Assembly: GCA_013042915.1 (NCBI GenBank)
Contig: JABDPF010000039.1
Location: 1 to 64,000, forward strand
DNA length: 64,000 nt
Source: Lysobacterales bacterium
Lineage (GTDB): Bacteria > Pseudomonadota > Gammaproteobacteria > Xanthomonadales > SZUA-36
Direction: 5' to 3'
Part shown: one piece after another, positions 1 through 8,662 of the stretch
Numbering within the stretch: position 1 is the stretch's first letter
Layout of the letters: each line of letters opens with the position of its first letter
Notes under the pieces: model-generated
What the model saw: only the letters and a program-made list of their open reading frames with translations
What the model was told of the DNA's origin: nothing
Database searches by the model: none
Position numbers and translations under genes: made by a program

Positions 1-80
1 CAGATACAAATTCACCAGCCACAGAGCAACCGGAACATTCCGCACCTCAATCTTAAGTTACTGTTTTTTATGTTGTTAAA

Positions 81-157
81 TGGCGCGCCCGACAGGATTC
101 GAACCTGTGACCCCTGCCTTCGGAGGGCAGTACTCTATCCAGCTGAGCTACGGGCGC
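81..157 (-). tRNA. tRNA-Arg (anticodon CCG)
   Basis: Read on the minus strand this is a full 77-nt cloverleaf with encoded CCA. The acceptor stem GCGCCCG pairs with CGGGCGC, the anticodon stem CTGCC pairs with GGCAG, and the loop CTCCGAA puts CCG at positions 34-36. The T-loop is TTCGAAT. It decodes CGG arginine codons. A -10-like TACAAT lies about 11 bases upstream (168-173, minus strand). Confidence 0.96.
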
Positions 158-185
158 TCTGAAATTGCATTGTATCCTGTCGGGG

Positions 186-334
186 GACAGGATTATTCCG
201 GGCTTCCTGCCCTTCACCCCTGCGGGGCCGCCTGCGCTGCGCTTCGGCTTCCAAATTTGTTCCCGACAAATTTGTCGAACCTGTGACCCCTGCCTTCGGA
301 GGGCAGTACTCTATCCAGCTGAGCTACGGGCGCT
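186..334 (-). pseudogene. second tRNA-Arg copy, split in the T-loop by an 81-bp insertion
   Basis: Positions 275-334 repeat 60 bp of the intact tRNA-Arg (99-158) without a mismatch: acceptor 5' strand, D arm, anticodon arm with CCG, and T-arm up to the loop. The T-arm then breaks. The plus-strand stretch 186-194 (gacaggatt) matches the other side of the T-loop (91-99), and 195-275 is extra. The 3' acceptor strand and CCA are not recognisable. With no pairing partner for GCGCCCG and an interrupted T-loop it should not mature into a tRNA. A spurious reading frame across this area gives a tRNA-shadow peptide that should not be annotated. Confidence 0.75.
195..275. repeat. 81-bp insertion inside the tRNA-Arg pseudogene
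   Basis: This stretch separates the two halves of the T-loop. It contains an inverted repeat, caaatttg (252-259) and caaatttg (267-274), around cccgac, and a G+C-rich core. It has no room for a gene. Together with the pseudogene and intact tRNA it accounts for most of the gene-free stretch 158-465. It is flanked by tt and cgaa, the middle of the T-loop, so it may be a short repeat that targets tRNA T-loops. That is an inference. Confidence 0.5.
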
Positions 335-465
335 TGTTCTTTTCAAGGTGCCGTAGTTTAGCGGTTTTGGAACGTATCGTAAACGAAACGCCGCTTCCGC
401 AGGATAGGCGCTGCGGCTATAATAATGAGCTTGCCAATACCGATTTCAAACGCCCGGGTACATCC

Positions 466-957
466 ATGAACAACAAACAAGACCACGCCTTCATTCGCCA
501 GTTCAGCGGGGTGATAGCCGCCTTTGTCGTCCTGACCATTGTGTTGATATTCGTGGCCCGGGGTGTTGAACCGGAAGTCGAAGAAGACGGAATATCCAGT
601 CGTGCCGTATTGGCTGAGCAACGGATCGCTCCGGTGGGCGCCGTGCGAAGCGGCGAAACCGGCGCAGCGGCGTTAGCGGAGGCTGCCGCGGCCCTGACGG
701 CGCTGCCCGACGCCGAGGACGTGGTCGTCGATGGCCCCTCCGTTTACAACGGCCTGTGCGCAGCCTGTCACGAGTCTGGAGCGGCGGGCGCACCGATTCG
801 CGGTTCGGCCGACTTGGCCGCCCGGGCGGACGAGCGCGGGCTGGACGGCCTGGTTCAAAACGCGATCAACGGCATCAACGCCATGCCCGCGCGAGGCGGT
901 AACCCGGCACTCACCGACGAGCAGATCCGGGCGTCCGTCGAATACATGCTGCAGTAA
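466..957 (+). CDS. membrane-anchored cytochrome c5 family protein
   Basis: A 163-residue c-type cytochrome. Residues 11-32 form one hydrophobic N-terminal segment that anchors or exports it, followed by an Ala/Glu-rich linker. The haem-binding motif CAACH is at 98-102 and a probable Met ligand is Met140 in AMPARGG, the arrangement of small cytochromes c5 in the periplasm that carry electrons in respiratory chains. The start at 466 was chosen because it begins just before the hydrophobic segment; the frame stays open upstream but runs into the tRNA pseudogene. The downstream nuclease gene begins 3 bases after the stop, so the two are probably co-transcribed. Confidence 0.9.
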   Translation: MNNKQDHAFIRQFSGVIAAFVVLTIVLIFVARGVEPEVEEDGISSRAVLAEQRIAPVGAVRSGETGAAALAEAAAALTALPDAEDVVVDGPSVYNGLCAACHESGAAGAPIRGSADLAARADERGLDGLVQNAINGINAMPARGGNPALTDEQIRASVEYMLQ

Positions 958-960
958 GCA

Positions 961-2721
961 GTGACTGGTTTGACGGCATCCAAATTCTGTGCGCGAGGCC
1001 TGGCGGTAACGCCGGGCCTTTTACTATTTCTGTTGCTGTTGTCGGGGTGCAGGGAAGACACCGCACCCACGGCCATCGCGGGGGACCCGGTGTTGTGCAA
1101 GGCCAAGAGCGTGACCATCGCCAGGGTCCAGGGCAAGGATTGGCGCTCTCCCCTCGAAGGCAGCCAACAATCGGTTGACGGTGTGGTCACGGCCGTCAAG
1201 GAAGACGAGGGGTTTTACCTGGAGGAAGTCGGCGAGACCGAACCGGGCGCCTCGCGAGCGCTATTCGTGGCCACGCCCGAACTGGCGCCCCATGCAGAAC
1301 CCGGCCAGCACTGGTTCGTTACCGGAACGGTGAAGGAGAGGGGCTCATCGCGCGACACGCTGACCAGCGTGGCCGACCTCCAGGCTTTTGCGGTCTGCGC
1401 GGAGGGTCTGCCACTTCCAAACACTTCGGCCACGTTGCCCTTGTCCAGCGTCCAACGCGAAACGCTCGAAGGAATGCGCCTGACATTCGACCAGGATTTT
1501 TTCGTTTCGGACGTTTACCAGCACCACCGGGGAACCGTCTCGCTGAGCATCGGCGAGGACTTACGCTCGGCCACCGAGGATGGCCCGCCGGGTGAAGCGG
1601 CAGCCCGAACCAACCGGGAAAACCGGGAACGTACCTTGGCGACCCACCTGCCAAGTCCGGTCGAAACACCCCTGGCCGTCGGTAGCCGGGCCGGGACTGT
1701 CCTGGGCGTTTTCGGCCACGACGGTCGAAACGCGGTGTTGCTGGCGGAAGACGTCAACAAGCTCGAGCCGCGCAACCCTCCAAAGCCTTTCCCTGCGGCT
1801 GCCGACGGTGATATCCGGGTGGTCATCGCAAACCTGTTGAATTTCTTCAACGGTGACGGCCGCGGCGACGGCTTTCCGGCCGAACGGGGCGCCCGCTCGC
1901 TGGAGGAATTCGAACGGCAACAGGAACGCACCGCCGCGGTCATGGCGCAGCTGAGACCCGACCTCTTGGCGGTGCAGGAACTCGAGAACGACGGTTACGG
2001 CCCGCAAAGCGCTGCAGCCTCCCTGTTGAAGGTTCTCGAGGGAGGCACGCGAGAGGATTACGCCGCCATCGAGGCCCCCGGCGGTGACTACCTGGGCAAC
2101 GACGTCATTTCCGTAGGGCTGTTCTATCGCAAATCCACGCTGGAACCCGTCGGACGGCCGCACACGCTGACCGCCGAGCCGTTTCTCGAGCGCAGCCGCC
2201 AACCCCTCGCGCAGGTTTTTCGGGACCTGGCAAGCGGCGAGACCTTTCTGGTCGCGGTCAATCACCTCAAATCCAAGGGCAGCTGCCCGGACGACGGGCC
2301 CAACCGGAACCGCCGTGACGGCCAGGGATGCTGGAACGTGGTTCGTGCCGAGTCGGTGAACGAACTGCTGCCCTGGTTGAAGGAACTTGCGTCTGCCACG
2401 AGTACGGACAAAGTGCTCGTGGTCGGCGACATGAATGCTTACCGCAGGGAAGACCCGATCGAGCGTTTCCGTGCCGGCGGTTTCACCGAGCTGGTGGAAA
2501 CCCTGTCCGGCTTGCCCCAGTACAGCGTCCGATTTTACGGGCAGGCAGGCACGCTCGACTACGCCTTTGCCTCTCCGGCTCTCGCAGCGCTGGCAAGCCG
2601 GGCCGACATCTGGCCCGTCAACGCCGACTGGCCGCCGCGAATAGATTTGCCACGCCCCTGGTTGCGGATGTCTGACCACGACCCGGTCATCGTCGATTTC
2701 GATTTTCAGAACCGCCCCTGA
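961..2721 (+). CDS. lipoprotein endonuclease/exonuclease/phosphatase (ExeM-like extracellular nuclease)
   Basis: A 586-residue protein with a GTG start. The N-terminus has a lipoprotein signal (LLLLSGC, Cys30), so it should be lipidated and sit in the envelope. An OB-fold-like N-terminal half is followed by an EEP catalytic domain: VQELENDGYG near 338, NHLKSKGSC near 434, GDMNAYRRED near 490 and the terminal SDHDPV near 571, which are the Glu, His, Asp and His-Asp motifs of Mg-dependent DNase I-type nucleases. This order matches ExeM/NucH-type DNases that degrade extracellular DNA. The substrate is inferred from the family. The gene follows the cytochrome c5 gene with almost no gap. Confidence 0.85.
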   Translation: MTGLTASKFCARGLAVTPGLLLFLLLLSGCREDTAPTAIAGDPVLCKAKSVTIARVQGKDWRSPLEGSQQSVDGVVTAVKEDEGFYLEEVGETEPGASRALFVATPELAPHAEPGQHWFVTGTVKERGSSRDTLTSVADLQAFAVCAEGLPLPNTSATLPLSSVQRETLEGMRLTFDQDFFVSDVYQHHRGTVSLSIGEDLRSATEDGPPGEAAARTNRENRERTLATHLPSPVETPLAVGSRAGTVLGVFGHDGRNAVLLAEDVNKLEPRNPPKPFPAAADGDIRVVIANLLNFFNGDGRGDGFPAERGARSLEEFERQQERTAAVMAQLRPDLLAVQELENDGYGPQSAAASLLKVLEGGTREDYAAIEAPGGDYLGNDVISVGLFYRKSTLEPVGRPHTLTAEPFLERSRQPLAQVFRDLASGETFLVAVNHLKSKGSCPDDGPNRNRRDGQGCWNVVRAESVNELLPWLKELASATSTDKVLVVGDMNAYRREDPIERFRAGGFTELVETLSGLPQYSVRFYGQAGTLDYAFASPALAALASRADIWPVNADWPPRIDLPRPWLRMSDHDPVIVDFDFQNRP

Positions 2722-2783
2722 TCTGGCCCGCGAAGGCGGCGCTGCGTTATCATGGGCGCTAACCATCCAGGACGTGCAGGCCG

Positions 2784-3485
2784 ATGTCAGAAGAGCGGAC
2801 AGTGCAGCAACCGGGCGACTTTCCTGACGAGCGCGGGGAGTTTCTTTTGCGGGGGGCCGTCGGACTGATCGAATGCGCCGTGGACCTTCCCGACGCAGGT
2901 GCAGAACGGCAAGGCACGATCATCATTTGTCACCCGCACCCCGAGCACGGCGGCACCATGCACAACAAGGTGGTGACCATCTGCGAGCGCTCGATGCGAG
3001 AACTCGGTCTGCGAACCGTGCGCTTCAATTTCCGGGGCGTGGGTCAAAGTGAAGGCGAATTCGACGACGGCTTTGGTGAGACCGACGACCTGTTCACGGT
3101 TGCCGAGTGGGTGCGCCGCACGCGACCGGACGACTCCCTTTGGTTGGGCGGATTTTCCTTTGGCTCGTACATCACGACCCGTGGCGCCCTGAACCTCGAT
3201 ACCGGCTACCTGATTTCGATCGCGCCTCCGGTCGACCGCTATGCCTTCGACTCCCTGCACCATCCGGAATGCCCGTGGCTGATCGTTCAGGGCGACGAGG
3301 ACGAGGTGGTGAACGTCGAGATGGTCAATAACTGGGCCAGCAAGCTGAAGCCACCGCCCGAACTCGTGATTATGGAAGGGGCCGATCACTTCTTCCACCG
3401 GCGAATCATGGACCTGCGCGGCCTGCTGAAGAACGGCGTGCGCAACCACTTGCCCGAACTCGAACCCGGCGCGGAACCCGGCTGA
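2784..3485 (+). CDS. alpha/beta hydrolase (COG2945-type)
   Basis: A 233-residue cytoplasmic alpha/beta hydrolase. The HPHPEHGGTMHNKVV motif near residue 50 is a hallmark of the COG2945 family. The nucleophile elbow is GGFSFGS, the acid is probably in QGDEDEVV and the catalytic His in GADHFF, giving a complete Ser-Asp-His triad. The natural substrate of this family is not established. It sits 11 bases before zapE on the same strand and may be expressed with it. Confidence 0.85.
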   Translation: MSEERTVQQPGDFPDERGEFLLRGAVGLIECAVDLPDAGAERQGTIIICHPHPEHGGTMHNKVVTICERSMRELGLRTVRFNFRGVGQSEGEFDDGFGETDDLFTVAEWVRRTRPDDSLWLGGFSFGSYITTRGALNLDTGYLISIAPPVDRYAFDSLHHPECPWLIVQGDEDEVVNVEMVNNWASKLKPPPELVIMEGADHFFHRRIMDLRGLLKNGVRNHLPELEPGAEPG

Positions 3486-3496
3486 GTCATCACGAG

Positions 3497-4579
3497 GTGG
3501 TCGAATCCCCGCTTAGCCACTACCGGGCACTGGTCGACCGTGGAACCATCGCCGCCGATCCGGCGCAGTCGGAGATCGCTCACGCGCTGGACCTACTGTG
3601 GCAGAAGCTGCGCCAGCCCCCGCGCCCGAGCCTGATGCGGCGCCTGCATCTCACCGGACCGGATCCATTGAGAGGCCTCTACCTGTGGGGCGCGGTCGGT
3701 CGGGGCAAGACCTGGTTGATGGACCTGTTCTACGAGAGCTTGCCATACGAGGGAAAGACGCGTATCCATTTTCATCGGTTCATGCACAAAGTCCACCGGG
3801 AATTGGCCGAACTGGGCGAGGTCAGTGACCCACTGCCGCGCATCGCTTCGGGCTGGGCGCGGGATATTCGCGTGCTGTGCCTCGACGAGTTCTTCGTCTC
3901 CGACATCGCCGATGCGATGCTCCTGGCCGGGCTGCTCAAGGCCCTGTTCGACCACAACGTCACGCTGGTGACCACCTCGAACGTGGCCCCCGATCTGCTC
4001 TACAAGAATGGACTGCAGAGAGCGAAGTTTCTTCCGGCAATCGAATTGATCAAACAACATACCCGCGTGATGCATCTCGCCGGCAGCACCGATTATCGCC
4101 TCCGCATCCTGGAACAGTCAGAGATCTTCCATTCACCGCTGGATGCAGACGCAGACCGGGTCATGAACCAGGCGTTCGAGCGCATGGCCGCCGAGAGCGA
4201 GATGAATCATGATCTCGAGGTCAACGGCCGGACCTTTCACGCCCGGCGAAGAGGTGACGGCATCATCTGGTTCGAATTCAGCGAGCTGTGCGAAAAACCG
4301 CGCGGCGCCATCGACTACATCGAGATCGCCCGCGCCTTTAATACCGTCGTGGTCAGCAACATGCCCCGTCTGCGCGAGGAAGACGCCAACGCCGCCCGCC
4401 GGTTCATTACGCTGGTAGACGAGTTTTACGACCGCAACGTAAAAATGCTGCTCTCGGCCAACGCGCCCATCAACGAGCTGTATTCCGGCAAGAAGTTGAT
4501 CTTTGAATTCGAACGGACCCGCAGCCGCCTGACCGAAATGCAGTCACACGAGTACCTGGCAAAGCCCCACTTACCCTAG
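3497..4579 (+). CDS. zapE: cell division protein ZapE (AFG1-like ATPase)
   Basis: A 360-residue AFG1/ZapE family P-loop ATPase. Walker A is GAVGRGKTW near residues 66-74, and Walker B is VLCLDEFFVSD near 126-136. The N-terminal SPLSHYRALV and C-terminal region match the family over the usual length of about 360-375 residues. In Escherichia coli ZapE associates with the Z-ring, acts late in division and is needed under low oxygen or heat. The start is GTG at 3497; no strong ribosome site is visible, but a later start would remove conserved N-terminal sequence. It is followed by the tandem hairpin repeats. Confidence 0.93.
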   Translation: MVESPLSHYRALVDRGTIAADPAQSEIAHALDLLWQKLRQPPRPSLMRRLHLTGPDPLRGLYLWGAVGRGKTWLMDLFYESLPYEGKTRIHFHRFMHKVHRELAELGEVSDPLPRIASGWARDIRVLCLDEFFVSDIADAMLLAGLLKALFDHNVTLVTTSNVAPDLLYKNGLQRAKFLPAIELIKQHTRVMHLAGSTDYRLRILEQSEIFHSPLDADADRVMNQAFERMAAESEMNHDLEVNGRTFHARRRGDGIIWFEFSELCEKPRGAIDYIEIARAFNTVVVSNMPRLREEDANAARRFITLVDEFYDRNVKMLLSANAPINELYSGKKLIFEFERTRSRLTEMQSHEYLAKPHLP

Positions 4580-4589
4580 GTCCCCGGAC

Positions 4590-4884
4590 CCCTCACTGGC
4601 CTGTTTTGCGCGAACGGGCGAAAGCATATTCGTATCAGTGCAAGGCGCGCCAGCGACCGCGTAGCACCGCTACGCCGAGCGAGTGCAACGCGGCAATGGC
4701 GCGAATAGGCGCATTCCAGCGAGACCAGGACCCTCACTGGCCTGTGCGGCGCGTGCTGGCGAAGGCATATTCGTTTCAAGACAAGGCGCGCGAGCGAGAG
4801 CGTAGCACCGCTACGCCGAGCGAGTGCAACACCGTATTGAAGCGAATAGGCCGAGTCAGCGCGTGCCGCGCAGGCCAGTGAGGG
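4590..4884. repeat. two tandem units of a palindromic intergenic repeat
   Basis: Two related units start 141 bp apart (4590 and 4731), both opening with ccctcactggcctgt and sharing cgtagcaccgctacg and gagcgagtgcaac. The second unit is closed by the exact inverse of its first 14 bases (4731-4744 against 4871-4884). Inside it tattcgtttcaa (4769-4780) pairs with ttgaagcgaata (4837-4848), and cgtagc with gctacg around acc. It can fold into one hairpin of about 154 nt; the first unit lacks the closing arm. No gene is present. This resembles the intergenic palindromic families of Gammaproteobacteria. Confidence 0.8.
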
Positions 4885-4897
4885 TCCATCAAAAAAG

Positions 4898-4928
4898 AAA
4901 GGGCCGGCAAGGGGTCAACCGGCCCTTT
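4898..4928 (+). terminator. hairpin terminator after the zapE-side repeats
   Basis: aaagggccgg (4898-4907) pairs exactly with ccggcccttt (4919-4928), preceded by a run of A. It can act in either direction, for zapE reading right or bioC reading left. A second hairpin, gagacc-t-ggtg against cacc-ggtctc, lies at 4932-4961. The rest of 4962-5046 shows nothing recognisable. Confidence 0.65.
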
Positions 4929-5046
4929 CGTGAGACCTGGTGCAAGGGGAACACCGGTCTCGAACCGGAATCATCGTAAGGGGGAACGACAATTCCGATT
5001 TGATCGAATCGTTACGTACGTGAACTTAAGCTTGCCCACTTCAATC

Positions 5047-5907
5047 TTAGCCCATGGTGCGCGATTTGAGCAAGGAATCCACCGAAAAAGTCGCGATCTC
5101 GCCACGATCTGTCCGCATCGGCTGGCCCTCGGGCGGGCCGAATGCCGCGCCGTAAAGTATCTCGAACGATAAAGGAACACGGCCCCCGGCGTCTTTGGCA
5201 GGCCAGTGTCGCTCGAGCGACTCGAGTTGTTTCCGGCAACGGGGCCAACCCTCGATCAACAGGCTCGTGCCGGTGGCATCCAACTCTTCGGCCAGGGCGC
5301 TCAGCGAAGGATAGTCCAGCGTGATGCGGTCGACGTCCATGACGGGTTCACGGAACCCGGCGGCCGTCAGCGCATCACCGATCTCCAGTATGTCGGTAAA
5401 GCCGGGAACCGCGCAGTCCATCCCCGCCGCCGTGATGGCCTGGTGCAATTGCTCGAGACTTTCCGGCCCGTAGGTGCTGAACAACAGCATGCCGCCGGGC
5501 CGCAACACGCGGAGAACTTGCCCCAGGAATCGGGACGGGTTCGAGAACCACGGTACAGCCAGATTGGACACGACCAGGTCTACCGAGTGCCGCCGAAACG
5601 GCAGCGCCATGGCATTGGCCTGTATCGGCCGAATCGGCCGGGTCAGCCGCGAACGCTTGGCGGTCCGCGCCAGCATGCCGGCGGAAAGGTCAAGCGCCGC
5701 CACCTGCGACTTGCGAAACGCTTTTTTGAGGGCTGCCGCCCCCGCGCCGGTCCCGCATCCCAGGTCAACAATCGCCTCCGGTTCGTCTCTCTGAAACGCG
5801 ATCCGGTCGAACAATCGCCGCCCGACCTCCTGCTCCAGGGCGGCATGGCGGTCGTACCGGTCGGCGATGCGGTCGCTGGCCATGCGAATGTCGTCGGTTG
5901 GGATCAT
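5047..5907 (-). CDS. bioC: malonyl-ACP O-methyltransferase BioC
   Basis: A 286-residue class I methyltransferase. The SAM-binding motif I VDLGCGTGAG is near residues 47-56, with LDLSAGML after it, then NAMALPF and the conserved DLVVSNLAVPWF block. This layout and length match BioC, which methylates the free carboxyl of malonyl-ACP so that the fatty-acid cycle can build pimeloyl-ACP for biotin. The start has a good AGGAAG ribosome site 5 bases upstream. It faces away from comF, a common neighbour of bio genes in gammaproteobacteria; the other bio genes are not in this window. Confidence 0.85.
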   Translation of the reverse strand: MIPTDDIRMASDRIADRYDRHAALEQEVGRRLFDRIAFQRDEPEAIVDLGCGTGAGAAALKKAFRKSQVAALDLSAGMLARTAKRSRLTRPIRPIQANAMALPFRRHSVDLVVSNLAVPWFSNPSRFLGQVLRVLRPGGMLLFSTYGPESLEQLHQAITAAGMDCAVPGFTDILEIGDALTAAGFREPVMDVDRITLDYPSLSALAEELDATGTSLLIEGWPRCRKQLESLERHWPAKDAGGRVPLSFEILYGAAFGPPEGQPMRTDRGEIATFSVDSLLKSRTMG

Positions 5908-6115
5908 CGGTCTTCCTGGCGGCTTGGTGTGCCTATTGTGCCGCTTGCCGACCGCGAATCAAACCACCGCAAAAGGTGAGTTTTCCTACAGCAACATGAG
6001 GTTTTCGGCGCTCCCTAAAAACAATGCGGACATTTAATGTGGGTGCATGGATCACGAGGGCTCAAAGGGGGAACCACGCGTTTCCAGGCCACCAGGCTGG
6101 CAGGGCGTGCGCCTG

Positions 6116-6829
6116 ATGCAGTCAGCCCTGGACTGGCTTCTGCCCCGGTACTGCCTGATGTGCGGCGGTCGCAGCGGCGAGGAAAACCTCTGCCGGCCCT
6201 GTCAGGAGGACCTCCCTCGACCGGGAAGGGTATGCCGACTTTGCGCACTGGCGCTGGAGGGTGAAAACTGCGGCTGCTGCGGCCGTTGCCTGGTGCAGCC
6301 CCCGCCCTGGAACCGCGTGCTGGCCGCGCTGGAATACGCCTTCCCGGTGGATGTCTTGGTGCAGCGATTCAAGTATTCCCGCAGCCTCGCCTGCGGCGAG
6401 GTGCTGGGCCAGGCGATGGGCCGCGCGGTGGAGGAAGCCGGCTCAACCTCGGCTGATCGTGCCCTTGCGCCCAACCGCATCGTGCCGGTTCCGCTGCACC
6501 GGCTAAGGCTGGCAACGCGCAGTTTCAATCAGTCCGGGGTCGTCGCGACGTACCTGTCCCGACGCACCGGGATTCCTGTCGACTACCGCTTGGTTTCCCG
6601 GGTAAGAAGGACCCATGCGCAATCGGGCCTGGACGCCACGGCGCGCCGCAGAAACACCCGCGGTGCCTTCCACGCCAATGCGCAACGTGCCCATGGCATT
6701 CGGCACGTCGCACTGGTGGACGACGTGATGACAACAGGCGCCACTCTGGAAGCCTGCACGCGCGAGTTGAAGCGCGTCGGTATCGAGCAGGTTTCGCTGT
6801 GGGTGGTGGCGCGCGCACCGCCGCCATGA
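6116..6829 (+). CDS. comF: ComF family amidophosphoribosyltransferase-like protein
   Basis: A protein of about 237 residues from this start. The N-terminus has the ComF cysteine-rich zinc-binding region (CLMCGG, CRPCQ, CRLCA, CGCCGRC), and the C-terminus has a type I phosphoribosyltransferase domain with the PRPP loop VALVDDVMTTGAT. ComF/GntX proteins are linked to DNA uptake and use of DNA as a nutrient; the biochemical reaction is not settled. An in-frame ATG at 6047 would add 23 residues without family similarity; the start at 6116 has AGGG upstream and fits the usual length. It is divergent from bioC. Confidence 0.85.
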   Translation: MQSALDWLLPRYCLMCGGRSGEENLCRPCQEDLPRPGRVCRLCALALEGENCGCCGRCLVQPPPWNRVLAALEYAFPVDVLVQRFKYSRSLACGEVLGQAMGRAVEEAGSTSADRALAPNRIVPVPLHRLRLATRSFNQSGVVATYLSRRTGIPVDYRLVSRVRRTHAQSGLDATARRRNTRGAFHANAQRAHGIRHVALVDDVMTTGATLEACTRELKRVGIEQVSLWVVARAPPP

Positions 6830-6860
6830 GCAGCCTGCCAACCGCTTGGGGTCATCGCGT

Positions 6861-7721
6861 CTATGCGGCCACGATGTAGTGCAGGGCCAGGCCCAGGAAC
6901 AGGAAGAAACCAACCCAATTATTGTTCAGGAATGCCCGGAAGCACGCATCCCGATCGCGACCTCGAACCATGAGCCACTGGCGCAGGAACAGGAGGGCGG
7001 CCATGCCAACGCCGGCAAACCAGGGCCATCCCAGACCAAGCGATGCGCCTGCCGCGCTGAGCATGCCCAGCATGATGACCATCAACACGCCCGTGATGGC
7101 CACGTCGTACGTGCCAAACAGGATCGCGGTCGACTTGATACCGATCGACAGGTCGTCTTCGCGGTCAACCATGGCGTAGAGCGTGTCGTAAATCACGGAC
7201 CAAACGGTGTTGATCGCGAGAAACCACCACGCAATCGGCGCCAGCGCGCCCTGCTCAGCCGCGAACGCCATCGGTATTCCCCAGCCGAACGCGATACCCA
7301 GCACTACCTGGGGCAGGTGGGTGACGCGCTTGAAGAAAGGGTAGCTGGCCGCCAGCGCGGCACCGACAAAGGCCAACTTGATGGTTAGCGCGTTGGTCAT
7401 CAGCACCAGTCCAAAGGCCAGCAGCAGCAGCACTGAAAACAGGCGCAAGGCCTGAGCGAGCGTCAATTCACCCGCCGCCAGGGGTCGGCAGCGGGTGCGC
7501 TCGACGTGCGGGTCGAAGTCGCGGTCGGCGATGTCGTTCATCACGCAGCCGGCCGCGCGCATGATCACGACACCCGCGGTGAAAATCAGGACATTTTTAA
7601 CCGTCGGCCGGCCATCTCCTGCCAATAACAGCGCCCACCATGTCGGCCACAGCAACAGCAGTGTGCCGATCGGCTTGTCGAAGCGCATCAGGCGCCAGTA
7701 GGCGTTCCACCGAATGGTCAT
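6861..7721 (-). CDS. ubiA: 4-hydroxybenzoate octaprenyltransferase UbiA
   Basis: A 286-residue polytopic membrane prenyltransferase. The first Asp-rich motif NDIADRDFD lies near residue 62 and the second is YDTLYAMVDREDD, both needed for Mg-prenyl-diphosphate binding. The N-terminal RFDKPIGTLLLLWPTWWAL is typical of UbiA. It attaches the polyprenyl tail to 4-hydroxybenzoate in the inner membrane, the first membrane step of ubiquinone synthesis. No ubiC is adjacent. It is divergent from tatD with a short shared upstream region. Confidence 0.95.
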   Translation of the reverse strand: MTIRWNAYWRLMRFDKPIGTLLLLWPTWWALLLAGDGRPTVKNVLIFTAGVVIMRAAGCVMNDIADRDFDPHVERTRCRPLAAGELTLAQALRLFSVLLLLAFGLVLMTNALTIKLAFVGAALAASYPFFKRVTHLPQVVLGIAFGWGIPMAFAAEQGALAPIAWWFLAINTVWSVIYDTLYAMVDREDDLSIGIKSTAILFGTYDVAITGVLMVIMLGMLSAAGASLGLGWPWFAGVGMAALLFLRQWLMVRGRDRDACFRAFLNNNWVGFFLFLGLALHYIVAA

Positions 7722-7834
7722 CGAGGCGTATCCAAGGCCCGGGTGTCGTTATTCTGACGACTTGGCGCGCGAGTGCAACCCGGCCAGCGCAAGAAATCCG
7801 CTACAATGCGCGCAAATTTTTGCGGAGCCGCACC

Positions 7835-8629
7835 ATGGAACTGATCGACATCGGCTGCAACCTGACCCACGACTCGTTCGACGACGACCTCGAATCCGTG
7901 CTCGAGAAAGCGCGCACGGCGGGTGTGGCGCAATTCATCGTTACGGGCGCCAGCCACGAGGGAAGCCAGAAGGCCTACGAAATGGCAACAGCGTTTCCCG
8001 GCGAAATTTACTCCACCGCTGGCGTTCATCCGCACCGGGCCGATACCTTCGAAGAGGCCACCGAGGCGCTGGTGCGCGAACTGGCACGCCACGACCAGGT
8101 GGTCGCGATTGGAGAAACCGGCCTCGATTACTTCCGCGATTTCTCACCGCGTGATGTGCAGAAGGGGGTCTTACGCCGCCACATAGAGATTGCCGCCGAG
8201 ACGGGATTGCCGATGTTTTTGCATCTGCGCGACGCGCACGAAGATTTTCACGGGATATTGAGTGATGCCCGCGACAGGCTGACAGACGTCGTCGTGCATT
8301 GCTTTACCGGCAGCCGCGACGAGTTGCGAGCCTACATCGAACTCGATTGCCATATCGGCATCACGGGCTGGATTTGCGACGAGCGCCGCGGCACCCACAT
8401 GAAAGAATACCTCTCGGATATCCCCGCGGACCGCTTGATGATTGAAACGGATGCGCCGTATCTCAAGCCGCGCAACCTGCGTCCGCTGGTCAAGTCACAC
8501 CGTAACGAGCCGCGCTTCCTGCCCTGGATTCTCGGCACCCTGGCCGCCGCACGCAACGAACACCCCGAGTGGCTGGCTGAGCGGACCACTGAAAACGCCC
8601 GCCGATTTTTCCGCATTCCCCGCAATTAA
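7835..8629 (+). CDS. tatD: 3'-5' ssDNA/RNA exonuclease TatD
   Basis: A 264-residue TIM-barrel metal-dependent hydrolase. Motifs in order are DIGCNLTHDSF, GVHPH, AIGETGLDY, HLRDAHEDF, VVHCFTGSRDEL, GITGWICDERRG and ETDAPYL. They follow true TatD of E. coli rather than the YcfH or YjjV paralogues. TatD is a Mg-dependent 3'-5' exonuclease implicated in repair of oxidative DNA damage. The start at 7835 begins directly at the first metal-binding motif; the longer open frame upstream has no family similarity. Confidence 0.92.
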   Translation: MELIDIGCNLTHDSFDDDLESVLEKARTAGVAQFIVTGASHEGSQKAYEMATAFPGEIYSTAGVHPHRADTFEEATEALVRELARHDQVVAIGETGLDYFRDFSPRDVQKGVLRRHIEIAAETGLPMFLHLRDAHEDFHGILSDARDRLTDVVVHCFTGSRDELRAYIELDCHIGITGWICDERRGTHMKEYLSDIPADRLMIETDAPYLKPRNLRPLVKSHRNEPRFLPWILGTLAAARNEHPEWLAERTTENARRFFRIPRN

Positions 8630-8662
8630 AGATGCAGGAACCTCTGTGCGCTGAAACCCGGG

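Noticed and set aside
80-465. Open frames over the tRNA-Arg region starting with [13 protein letters not shown]-like sequence, including an N-terminal extension of cytochrome c5
   Set aside because: They translate the antisense of tRNA sequence; this peptide is a well-known annotation artefact. The cytochrome was started at 466.
1561-2766. 401-codon open frame on the minus strand opposite the nuclease gene
   Set aside because: Shadow of a GC-rich gene on the other strand; no recognisable domain, and the plus-strand gene has full EEP motifs.
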